From positions 1-64,000 of the forward strand of contig NZ_FNIZ01000014.1 in assembly GCF_900104185.1 (NCBI RefSeq): 64,000 nt of DNA, given 5' to 3'. Under the pieces are notes generated by a model. The model was not told where the DNA came from. It ran no database searches and saw nothing but the letters and a program-made list of their open reading frames with translations. Both the position numbers and the translations under genes were made by a program. Positions 16,867 through 24,386 of the stretch are shown piece by piece. The DNA comes from Halobacillus aidingensis. GTDB lineage: Bacteria > Bacillota > Bacilli > Bacillales > Halobacillaceae. Position 1 is the stretch's first letter. Each line of letters begins with the position of its first letter.

Positions 16867-18054
16867 GTGGGTATTCTTTTAGGAATTCTTGCTGTCGCGA
16901 TCATTCTTGGAATCGCTTTTCTGATGTCCAATGATCGTAAGAACATCAACTATAAAGGTATAGCTGTCATGCTTGTCGTTCAGTTACTAATAACGGCGTT
17001 CATGTTCAACACGACCATCGGTAAAATCATTATTGATGGGATTTCCGCTGGTTTCAACAAATTGATTGAGTTCGGTTCTGTAGGTGTTGATTTCGTATTA
17101 GGTGGCGTAGAAGTAGGAGAGAACGGAGTGTTTTTCTTCAACGTTCTATTGATCATCATTTTCTTTGCAACCATTCTTTCTGTCCTAACATATCTAAAGA
17201 TTTTGCCATTCATTATTAAGTATCTAGGTTGGGGACTTTCGAAAATTACCGGTTTGCCGAAAGTTGAATCATTCAACGCGGTCAACAGTATTTTCTTCGG
17301 TCAATCAGAAGCATTGATTGCTATCAAATCGCAGTTCCACAACTTAAATGACAACCGTTTGTACATTGTCAGTGCTTCCGCTATGGGATCTGTATCTGCA
17401 TCCATCGTAGGTGCGTACCTTGGAATGCTGCCTAGTCAATATATCCTTGTGGCTCTTCCATTAAACATGTTTAGTGCTTTGATCGTTTCATCCATCATCG
17501 CACCGGTTAAAGTTTCTAAGGAAGATGACAAAGTGGATATTCAAGATGTATCCAACGCGAAAAGCTTTTTCGAAGCAATGGGGAACGGTGCACTTGATGG
17601 TGGTAAAATCGCCCTGATCGTTGCTTCCATGCTAATTGCCTTTATCGCATCACTTGAACTTGTGAACTGGTTGTTCGGAGCTGTATTCAACGGATTTACG
17701 CTTCAAGAGCTACTTGGTTATATCATTGCACCAATCGGTTTGCTGATGGGTATTCCAGCTGCTGAAGTCGTCGATGCTGGTGCGATCATGGGTACGAAAA
17801 TCGTAACGAACGAATTCGTAGCGATGCTTGAATTCTCTAACATGCTTGACAGTGTGTCTGAGAAAACAGTTGGTATTGTAACGGTCTTCCTTACAAGTTT
17901 CGCTAACTTCTCCTCTATCGGTATCATAGCTGGTACTGTTCAAGGTATTGATGCGGAAAAAGGTGGACGAGTATCTGGTTTCGGTATGAAACTTCTTATC
18001 GGTGCGACTCTAGGTTCTATGCTTTCTGCAACGATTGCAGGATTATTCCTATAA
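16867..18054 (+). CDS. nupC: Concentrative nucleoside transporter NupC
   Basis: 395 aa with a GTG start 7 nt after GGGGAGG. About 8-10 membrane segments. CNT-family motifs include SVLTYLKILPFIIKYLG, SFNAVNSIFFGQSEALIAIK near residue 137, GSVSASIVGAYLGMLP and SFANFSSIGIIAGTVQG near residue 345. It imports pyrimidine and some purine nucleosides with protons or Na+. The 230-nt upstream region is AT rich and holds an imperfect dyad (GTCATG near 16735, GCATGAC near 16774) that may be an operator. I do not recognise the regulator. Confidence 0.92.
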   Translation: MGILLGILAVAIILGIAFLMSNDRKNINYKGIAVMLVVQLLITAFMFNTTIGKIIIDGISAGFNKLIEFGSVGVDFVLGGVEVGENGVFFFNVLLIIIFFATILSVLTYLKILPFIIKYLGWGLSKITGLPKVESFNAVNSIFFGQSEALIAIKSQFHNLNDNRLYIVSASAMGSVSASIVGAYLGMLPSQYILVALPLNMFSALIVSSIIAPVKVSKEDDKVDIQDVSNAKSFFEAMGNGALDGGKIALIVASMLIAFIASLELVNWLFGAVFNGFTLQELLGYIIAPIGLLMGIPAAEVVDAGAIMGTKIVTNEFVAMLEFSNMLDSVSEKTVGIVTVFLTSFANFSSIGIIAGTVQGIDAEKGGRVSGFGMKLLIGATLGSMLSATIAGLFL

Positions 18055-18063
18055 AGTGCCGAA

Positions 18064-18103
18064 AAGTCTGAATGGAGGGTTTCCTCTATTCAGGCTTTTT
18101 TTG
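18064..18103 (+). terminator. Terminator after nupC
   Basis: AAGTCTGAAT/ATTCAGGCTT stem with an inner GGAGG/CCTCT extension, followed by a T run. Confidence 0.88.
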
Positions 18104-18182
18104 TTTTTTAACATCCTTGCGATATATCCCCGTATAAGGAAATAGGAAAAGCCGCAGATTCTATTTCAAAGGAGAGAGGTTC

Positions 18183-19607
18183 ATGGATCGTTATAAGCTC
18201 TATATTAATGGAGAATGGATAGACACCAATGATCAACTGGACGTATTGAACAAATACACACAGGAAACCTTTGCACAGGTGGCTAGAGCGTCTGAGAAAG
18301 AGGTGGATGCAGCCATTGAAGCAGCGACGCATGCCTATAAGAAGCATGCCATGTCTCCTTATGAACGCTTTGAAATATTGAAAAGAGTGAGTGAACTATT
18401 GAAAGAAAACCAAGAGGACATGGCAAAAGCTATTACGATGGAAGCTGGCAAGCCGATCAAACAAGCGTTAACCGAATTGAATCGGGCAGCACAGACCTTT
18501 GAATTGGCCGCAGAAGAAGCGAAGCGGATTCATGGGGAAGGTGTTCCGGTAGAGGCAGCACCAGGGTCTGAAAACCGTATGGCTTTTACCATCAAGGTCC
18601 CAGTCGGAGTTGTCGGAGCTATCAGCCCGTTCAATTTCCCTGTTAACCTTGTCGCACATAAAATCGCACCCGCTATAGCGGCAGGGAACGCGGTGGTCTT
18701 GAAGCCTGCAAGTAAGACCCCGATTTCTGCACTGAAATTAGCCGGATTGTTCGAAAAAGCAGGACTCCCGAAAGGTTTTCTTAATGTGGTTGTTGGGTCT
18801 GGATCCACGGTGGGGAATCAAATGATGAAGGATGAACGAATCAACCTGTACACGTTTACAGGAAGTGCAGAAGTCGGGTTGAAGTTAAAACAAAATACAG
18901 GACTGAACAAACTCGTCCTGGAGCTCGGAAATAACTCACCAGTCATTATCGATAAAGAAGCGGACTTGGACGCCGCTGCAGAAAACGTAGCCGCTAAAAG
19001 TTACGCCTTTGCCGGGCAGGTTTGTATTTCTGTCCAGCGATTGTATGTACACGAAGATGTACGTGAAGAATTCCAGGAAAAGTTCATTCAGGCAATTGAA
19101 AAGTTGAATGTAGGCGATCCGAACGATCCAAATACCGATGTCGGTCCTATGATCAGCGAGGAAGAAGCCGAACGTGCCGAACAATGGGTGGAGGAGGCGA
19201 AGGAAGCAGGAGCCCAAGTCTTCCATGGCGGCAATCGTGAGGCTGCTTTATTTCACCCTACGGTTTTAACAAATGTGAAACCTGAGATGAAAGTCGTCTG
19301 TGAAGAAATATTCGCTCCCGTTGTGAGTATTATTCCATTTTCTGACCTTTCATCATGTATCGAGGAAGTGAATGGTTCCCCCTATGGTCTCCAAGGTGGT
19401 ATATTCACACAAAATATCGATACCGCTTTTTATGCAGCAAGAAATGTGGAAGTTGGGGGCTTAATGGTCAATGATTCCTCCCAATATCGTGTCGACCTCA
19501 TGCCTTATGGTGGTGTGAAAGATAGTGGATGGGGCAAAGAAGGCCCGAAATACACCATCGATGACATGACAGAAGAACGCTTAATCGTCCTTAACTTAAA
19601 CCATTAA
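18183..19607 (+). CDS. NAD(P)-dependent aldehyde dehydrogenase
   Basis: 474 aa, full length for the ALDH superfamily, starting 6 nt after AAGGAGAGAGG. Catalytic residues are visible: Glu247 in LVLELGNNSPV and Cys281 in GQVCISVQR. The co-factor-binding stretch VGAISPFNFPVNLVAHKIAPAIAAGNAVVLKPA is complete. The C-terminal sequence DLMPYGGVKDSGWGKEGPKY is typical of the group that includes glyceraldehyde-3-phosphate (GapN-like), lactaldehyde and phosphonoacetaldehyde dehydrogenases. No neighbour points to the substrate. Monocistronic, with a clear terminator. Confidence 0.88.
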   Translation: MDRYKLYINGEWIDTNDQLDVLNKYTQETFAQVARASEKEVDAAIEAATHAYKKHAMSPYERFEILKRVSELLKENQEDMAKAITMEAGKPIKQALTELNRAAQTFELAAEEAKRIHGEGVPVEAAPGSENRMAFTIKVPVGVVGAISPFNFPVNLVAHKIAPAIAAGNAVVLKPASKTPISALKLAGLFEKAGLPKGFLNVVVGSGSTVGNQMMKDERINLYTFTGSAEVGLKLKQNTGLNKLVLELGNNSPVIIDKEADLDAAAENVAAKSYAFAGQVCISVQRLYVHEDVREEFQEKFIQAIEKLNVGDPNDPNTDVGPMISEEEAERAEQWVEEAKEAGAQVFHGGNREAALFHPTVLTNVKPEMKVVCEEIFAPVVSIIPFSDLSSCIEEVNGSPYGLQGGIFTQNIDTAFYAARNVEVGGLMVNDSSQYRVDLMPYGGVKDSGWGKEGPKYTIDDMTEERLIVLNLNH

Positions 19608-19624
19608 CCATCAATAATAAATCA

Positions 19625-19657
19625 AAAAGAAGCGTCCATCCTCAGGACGCTTCTTTT
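19625..19657 (+). terminator. Terminator after the aldehyde dehydrogenase
   Basis: AAAAGAAGCGTCC and GGACGCTTCTTTT form a perfect 13-bp stem with a T-rich end. It could act on both strands. Confidence 0.92.
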
Positions 19658-19682
19658 CATATCCAAGATATGCTCCCTATTC

Positions 19683-20095
19683 TTGAAGACTCAGTTTCGA
19701 GAATTTTGTTGAGTGGATGGGGCTGCGGGGAATAGCCAGCTTTCCGCGGGAGCGCGGTGAGCCTCCTCGAGCTTCGCTCTGTGGGGTCTCACCAAGCACT
19801 TTTTTCCCGCAGGAGTCTCGCCATGCCCCTCCGTCCCTTTGCCATTTCAGTGTCTCGAGACTACTTCCACAAACAGCAGAGTTTGCAAGATGTGTCGAAA
19901 TGAAGAAGTCTGAGGCCTTCCCATTGAAATGCTGTTACTTCGCGCTTTATGACAACTGGACAAGGAGGTTGGAAGAGGCTTCTTCTAAGTGTAGGGGTTG
20001 CTTCGCAGCCACCCCTGACGCTCAGCTCAGCAACGAACCCCAAAACATCTCGAAATCGAGTATTAAACAATCCTGCCAGATTGTTTAATAATAGT
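19683..20095. repeat. Composite intergenic repeat, unit II
   Basis: Left arm about 19683-19876 is A-type (GGATGGGGCTGCGGGGAAT, GGTGAGCCTCC...GGTCTCACC, TCTCGAGACTACTTCC end). The right part, about 19950-20095, is a shortened B-type arm that keeps only CAGCCACCCCTGACGCTCAG and the end ATCTCGAAATCGAG. The core of the B arm and the linker motif are missing or too diverged to see. It lies between the convergent aldehyde dehydrogenase and MATE genes and ends almost at the MATE stop codon. Confidence 0.82.
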
Positions 20096-20097
20096 TT

Positions 20098-21459
20098 CTA
20101 GGAAGCGGAGCTTATTTGGGTGTTTATTTTTTGGATGTACAGCATACGGATGAGGAGCGTGATGGCTCCTGCGGTCAGGCCGATCGTTAAGCTTAACCAG
20201 TATCCGTAAGGCCCGAGGGGCGTATAGTTCGCAAGCCAGTACCCACTCGGCAAGCCTATGCCCCAGTAAGAAATGAATGCCATGACAAGCGTAATGTTCA
20301 CATCTTTATAGCCGCGGAGAATACCCTGGAGAGGTGCTCCGAATCCATCAGACAGCTGAAAAAAGATGGCATAGATAATGAAATTCTTAGTCAATTCAAT
20401 CACTCTGTCATCTGTACTGTAGAGTCTTGCAATCGTATCATCAAACAAAAATAAAATCAGACCTGCAAAAACACTCATTATTACAGCCGAAGCAATTCCT
20501 AAATAAGAATACGCTCTAGCTTCCTTGTGTCTTTCTGCCCCGACTTCGAATCCAACGGCAATTGTAAGCGCGAAGGCGATACTCAAAGGAACCATATAGA
20601 GAAGAGAGGCGAAATTGATGGCTGCCTGGTGAGCGGCAATCGTATTCGTGTCGTAAGCCGTCATGAAAAATGTTACGGCCGCGAAAATACTCGTTTCAAA
20701 AAAGATCGCAAAACCGATGGGAATGCCGATTTTCAATTGTGCCCACCACTCTTTCCATTCAGGCGAAATCCATGATTGGAAAATCTTATAGGTTTTTAGT
20801 GGGCGGAGTTTGTGAATGATGGTAACAATAATAACTAATGATACCCAATAGGTAAGAGCTGAAGCTACTCCTGCTCCGATTCCTCCGAGTTCAGGGGCAC
20901 CCAATCGACCGAAAATGAACATATAATTGAAAAGAATATTGATGGGCAGTGTCATCAGTATGACAGCCATTGAAACTTTGGTTTGTCCCAGAGCATCAAC
21001 AAATGACCGAAGGATGTTGAAAACAAATAAGGGTACGATTCCTATTCCCAGTGTCACTAAGTAATATTTCGCTACATGCCGGACCTCGGGAGTGATGTCT
21101 AGTACAGACAAGATCGGATCCAATAAAAAGAATCCGATCGTTCCTATCCCCCCGGCCAAAACGATGGATAAATAAATTCCTTGTTTGACGGAATATGAAA
21201 TTTCATTTTCTTTCTTTGCCCCTTTTAGTTGGGCAACAATTGGGGAAATAGCCATGAGGATGCCATTCAATCCTGTAAATACAGGCATCCAAATACTTGA
21301 CCCTATCGCTACTCCTGCCAGTTGGTCAGGCCCAGATTGACCAGCCATAATGGTATCGAAAAAATTCATGAGGTACATTCCGATTTGTGTGATCAGGATA
21401 GGAATGAGGATGACGCAGAACAATTTTATTTTTTCTTTTAATGTCTTTGTTTCATACAT
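20098..21459 (-). CDS. MATE family multidrug efflux transporter (NorM type)
   Basis: 453 aa from the ATG whose first base is 21459; an in-frame TTG 24 nt upstream has no better ribosome site. Twelve membrane segments in two six-helix halves. MATE patterns visible are FDTIMAGQSGPDQLAGVAIGSSIWMP near residue 35 and AAHQAAINFASLLYMVPLSIAFALTIAVGFEVGAE near 265. The family exports cationic drugs or metabolites by Na+ or H+ exchange. The stop codon is only 3 nt from a repeat unit, so transcription probably runs into that element; I see no conventional terminator. Substrate unknown. Confidence 0.88.
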   Translation of the reverse strand: MYETKTLKEKIKLFCVILIPILITQIGMYLMNFFDTIMAGQSGPDQLAGVAIGSSIWMPVFTGLNGILMAISPIVAQLKGAKKENEISYSVKQGIYLSIVLAGGIGTIGFFLLDPILSVLDITPEVRHVAKYYLVTLGIGIVPLFVFNILRSFVDALGQTKVSMAVILMTLPINILFNYMFIFGRLGAPELGGIGAGVASALTYWVSLVIIVTIIHKLRPLKTYKIFQSWISPEWKEWWAQLKIGIPIGFAIFFETSIFAAVTFFMTAYDTNTIAAHQAAINFASLLYMVPLSIAFALTIAVGFEVGAERHKEARAYSYLGIASAVIMSVFAGLILFLFDDTIARLYSTDDRVIELTKNFIIYAIFFQLSDGFGAPLQGILRGYKDVNITLVMAFISYWGIGLPSGYWLANYTPLGPYGYWLSLTIGLTAGAITLLIRMLYIQKINTQISSAS

Positions 21460-21569
21460 AGGCCACACTCTTTTCTGGTACAATTCTCTTTAGAGGAATA
21501 CGAGGATTATAGCATAGTAACACATCCAGACCTACTTAAGAAGCTCTCTGAAAGGACGTTGATTAACAT

Positions 21570-22646
21570 ATGAGTCAGAAACGGATTTTATTTACAGGTG
21601 GAGGAACAGCGGGACATGTCATTGTGAACCTTGCGCTGATTCCAGAATTCCAGAAACAAGGATACACCGTCGATTACATCGGATCCTACAGTGGGATTGA
21701 AAGAAAATTGATCGAGCCTTTAGATGGAGTCACCTACCATGGCATCTCAACAGGAAAGCTGAGGAGATACATGTCAAAGGAAAACTTCAAGGATCCTTTC
21801 AAGGTGTTGAAAGGATTAGCTCAATCTCTTCGCATCATTCAGAAAAGGAAGCCTCAAGTTATTTTTTCAAAAGGGGGGTTTGTCTCCGTACCGGTCGTCA
21901 TGGCGGCCCGTTTGAAAAGTGTTCCGACAGTCATTCATGAATCGGATTATACGCCAGGTCTAGCCAATAAACTCTCCTTCCCCTTTGCGAAAAAAATCTT
22001 GGCCACTTTTCCAGAGACCATGAACCACCTGCCAGAAGGAAAAGGCGAATATATCGGGGCCGTTGTCCGGGAAGAGCTGTTTGAAGGAGAGCGCTCTAAA
22101 GGCTTAGCCTTGTGTGAATTCCACAAACAGAAACCTGTAGTGATGGTGATGGGAGGTAGTACAGGATCGAAAAGAATCAATGATGCGATTCGCGACAATT
22201 TAGATGAATTGCTTCAGGAAGTTCAGATCGTTCATATTTGTGGGCACGGGCACAAAGATACGTCTATCAACAAGCGTGGTTATGCCCAGTTCGAATATGT
22301 TCAGGATGAGCTGAAGGATTTGTTTGCTGCTACAGACTATATCGTCTCGAGAGCAGGATCAAATGCGATCTTTGAATTCTTAGCTTTGAAAAAACCCATG
22401 CTTCTCATTCCTTTATCAAGAAAAGCGAGCCGTGGAGACCAGATTTTGAACGCAGACTCTTTTGTTAAACAGGGATACGCGCTAAAAAGAGAGGAAGAAG
22501 AACTCACAAATGAAACATTATTGAATGATCTCCGTCAACTGATTGACAATCGTGACCAGATTCTTGAATCCATGCAGAGCTATCAAAGTGAACGGACGAA
22601 AGAAAAAGTAATGGAAATCATTCAAAGTCATGAAAGAAGAAAGTGA
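21570..22646 (+). CDS. murG: MurG-type lipid I N-acetylglucosaminyltransferase, stand-alone paralogue
   Basis: 358 aa. GT28 family: N-terminal GGGTAGHV loop (residues 9-16), [14 protein letters not shown] near 125, and donor-binding [23 protein letters not shown] near 260. MurG adds GlcNAc to lipid I on the inner face of the membrane to make lipid II. The gene is alone, outside any division/cell-wall cluster, and HESDYTPG replaces the HEQNSLPG-like stretch of canonical Bacillus MurG. A second canonical murG in the dcw cluster is likely elsewhere. The ribosome site (AAAGGA) is far upstream at about 13 nt. Confidence 0.85.
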   Translation: MSQKRILFTGGGTAGHVIVNLALIPEFQKQGYTVDYIGSYSGIERKLIEPLDGVTYHGISTGKLRRYMSKENFKDPFKVLKGLAQSLRIIQKRKPQVIFSKGGFVSVPVVMAARLKSVPTVIHESDYTPGLANKLSFPFAKKILATFPETMNHLPEGKGEYIGAVVREELFEGERSKGLALCEFHKQKPVVMVMGGSTGSKRINDAIRDNLDELLQEVQIVHICGHGHKDTSINKRGYAQFEYVQDELKDLFAATDYIVSRAGSNAIFEFLALKKPMLLIPLSRKASRGDQILNADSFVKQGYALKREEEELTNETLLNDLRQLIDNRDQILESMQSYQSERTKEKVMEIIQSHERRK

Positions 22647-22718
22647 GGTATCTTCCATCCGTTGAGGAGGGATGGTTGCATCTATTTTCCATTTTTATGA
22701 AGAAATTAACACTTTCCC

Positions 22719-22744
22719 TTTTAAGTCATTTGGATAAAGGGAAT
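22719..22744 (+). promoter_or_regulatory. Candidate sigma-B-like promoter of the RsbW-like gene
   Basis: TTTTAA at 22719-22724, 14 nt, then GGGAAT at 22739-22744. Sigma-B promoters have GTTTAA, 12-15 nt, GGGTAT. Both boxes match 5 of 6. It is the only good candidate in the gap. Confidence 0.45.
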
Positions 22745-22767
22745 AGGAAAGGGAACAAATCCATTTA

Positions 22768-22799
22768 CTAAGAACGATGATTGCGAATCATCGACTTAG
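22768..22799 (+). promoter_or_regulatory. Leader hairpin abutting the ribosome site of the RsbW-like gene
   Basis: CTAAG, CGATGATT, a GCG loop, AATCATCG and CTTAG form a two-part stem of 13 pairs. It ends exactly where the AGAGGAGAGG ribosome site begins at 22800. There is no T run, so it is more likely a translation or RNA-stability element than a terminator. The role is inferred. Confidence 0.5.
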
Positions 22800-22814
22800 A
22801 AGAGGAGAGGCTGA

Positions 22815-23240
22815 ATGATGAAGGCATCTATAGAAGCCAATATCAGACATCCGAGAGAACTGAGAGATGTCCGACGGAAATATTCACCATATCTGGCCAA
22901 ATACTATGGGAACGATCAACTTCTTGTGGACGCATCCATTACCGAAGCTGTATGGAATGCATGGGTCCATGGCCACCATGAGAGGACGGATTATCCCGTT
23001 TTGTTAAAAATTCACTTTCTTCATTCACGATTGGTCGTCAGAGTCTATGATCATGGAGACGGTTTTAACTGGAGACCTTATCAAGTGGCAGGTGATGTGA
23101 AGCACTGGTTTCCAAGTGTGGAAGATTTGGAGAAGAGTGGACGTGGAATTACGTTAATGTTTAGAGTTATGGATATTTTGCGATATAATGAAAAGGGCAA
23201 CGAGTGTTTGCTAATGAAAAAATATCTCAATCAGGAGTAG
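22815..23240 (+). CDS. Orphan anti-sigma-factor-type histidine-kinase-like ATPase (RsbW/SpoIIAB fold)
   Basis: 141 aa. All GHKL ATP-binding boxes are present: N box ITEAVWNAWVHGHH (Glu44, Asn48), G1 box VYDHGDGF (Asp79, Gly81, Gly83) and G2 box KSGRGITLM (Gly109, Gly111). This is the HATPase_c_2 form of RsbW/SpoIIAB-type serine kinases, which hold sigma factors and phosphorylate anti-anti-sigma proteins. No STAS antagonist or sigma-factor gene is adjacent. Instead a zinc-ribbon membrane protein follows after 5 nt, so the two are co-transcribed. ATG at 22815 or 22818. The partner is unknown. Confidence 0.85.
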   Translation: MMKASIEANIRHPRELRDVRRKYSPYLAKYYGNDQLLVDASITEAVWNAWVHGHHERTDYPVLLKIHFLHSRLVVRVYDHGDGFNWRPYQVAGDVKHWFPSVEDLEKSGRGITLMFRVMDILRYNEKGNECLLMKKYLNQE

Positions 23241-23245
23241 ATTTC

Positions 23246-23599
23246 GTGAACACAAACATCTGTCGGTATTGTTATAAAAAAATTCAGGACCGTGACGAGC
23301 TTGTGACAGCATCCAACTGGTTCCGAATACGTCCTTATCATTATCGTTGTTTCGAACTTTTAGAGCAGGATACGAAAACAATCGCAGGAGCCTGGACACC
23401 TATCAACGGAAGAGTAGGACTTGTAACTGTTTTTCTCATGCTTGTTCTGGCGATCGTTCTTCTTTTTACCAATCTTCTCGGGGGGATTGGGGATTTGGTA
23501 GGATTTCTGGCCTTATATCCTGTGCTTTTGCGTATTCTTTCCTTCTTTATATTTGAGATGCATCTGCCGAAATATTTGGAAAACAAAAAAAGACCCTAA
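23246..23599 (+). CDS. Small zinc-ribbon-like membrane protein (unknown function)
   Basis: 117 aa from GTG at 23246, 8 nt after AGGAG; the longer frame overlaps the previous gene. The N-terminus has ICRYCYKK near residue 6 and, about 30 residues later, HYRCFELL, a plausible CxxC...HxxC metal site. Two hydrophobic segments follow (about 58-78 and 80-105), then a basic end. No known family is recognised. Tight coupling to the RsbW-like ATPase suggests it anchors or senses for that protein, as an inference. A 19-bp stem terminator follows. Confidence 0.75.
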   Translation: MNTNICRYCYKKIQDRDELVTASNWFRIRPYHYRCFELLEQDTKTIAGAWTPINGRVGLVTVFLMLVLAIVLLFTNLLGGIGDLVGFLALYPVLLRILSFFIFEMHLPKYLENKKRP

Positions 23600-23613
23600 G
23601 ATGACTTTTCAAT

Positions 23614-23672
23614 AGCAGTTTAGTTTAGGTGTACGCACAAACAAGGCGCACACTTAAACTAAACTGCTTTTC
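23614..23672 (+). terminator. Long terminator after the zinc-ribbon gene
   Basis: AGCAGTTTAGTTTAGGTGT pairs with ACACTTAAACTAAACTGCT (19 bp, one G-T pair), followed by TTTTCATTT. Confidence 0.92.
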
Positions 23673-23687
23673 ATTTATCTTCATTAT

Positions 23688-24232
23688 ATGGCAGGATTGT
23701 GGAAGACTCAGTTTCGAGACTTTCTGGGGTTCGTTTGCCGTGTTAAGCGTTAGGGGGTGGCTGGGAAGTAGCTTTCCTTTGGTGATTGAGGCAAGCCTGT
23801 TTCGCACTGCAGGGTCTCCCCAGCCAATCCTTTCCCGCGGGAGTCTCGCAACTTCCCAAGCACCTAATTTGAGAGATGAGATAAACGAACCCACGTACAC
23901 GAATGGAGGGTCTTCCATGACCACTGCTTCCTAGTTGAGAAGCGCTCTATAGCAAGCTTTAGAATACAAATGACTAGCTTGTTTAAAAGTTTAATTCACC
24001 AACTACCAATACGCTGGAAAGCTGCTTATTCTGGAAGTAGTTTCGAGATACTCTTTTGGACAAGGGGCGGAGGGAAACGGTGAGACTCCTATGAGACGTG
24101 TGGGACAGCTGAGACCCCGGAAGGCGTAGCCTGAGGCTCAGCGCCCGCCCCATGGAAAGCGAACTGTTTCCCGGAGCCCCAAAACTCCCACAAACATCTC
24201 GAAACTGAGTCTTCCACAATCGGGAGTTTAAA
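23688..24232. repeat. Composite intergenic repeat, unit III (B-linker-C, forward)
   Basis: Left arm 23688-23935 is B-type: TTTCGAGA, GGGGTTCGTTTGCCG, AGGGGGTGGCTGGGAAG, the GGGAGTCTCGCAACTTCCCA block and ACGAACCC. The linker holds AAGCGCTCTATAGCAAGCTT from 23940. Right arm 24003-24232 is C-type: GTAGTTTCGAGA, GGGGCGGAGGGAAACGGTGA, GGAAAGCGAACTGTTTCC, TCTCGAAACTGAGTCTTCC. This is one of the two forward-oriented complete units. No protein-coding gene is credible here. Between the unit and helD there is a weak promoter-like pair (TTGCGC, 17 nt, TATCTT) near 24247-24275. Confidence 0.88.
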
Positions 24233-24386
24233 TATTTTATTAAATGATTGCGCTTCCATCGTGGTTGTGGTATCTTATTTATTCGTTGCTTTGAAAAACT
24301 GCATGAAGGGCCAGCGCTCACGCGTCATTCCATTAAGGAGAAGTTCTGTGAATCTTACAGAACAATAAGAAGGAGGAATGGCTCAA

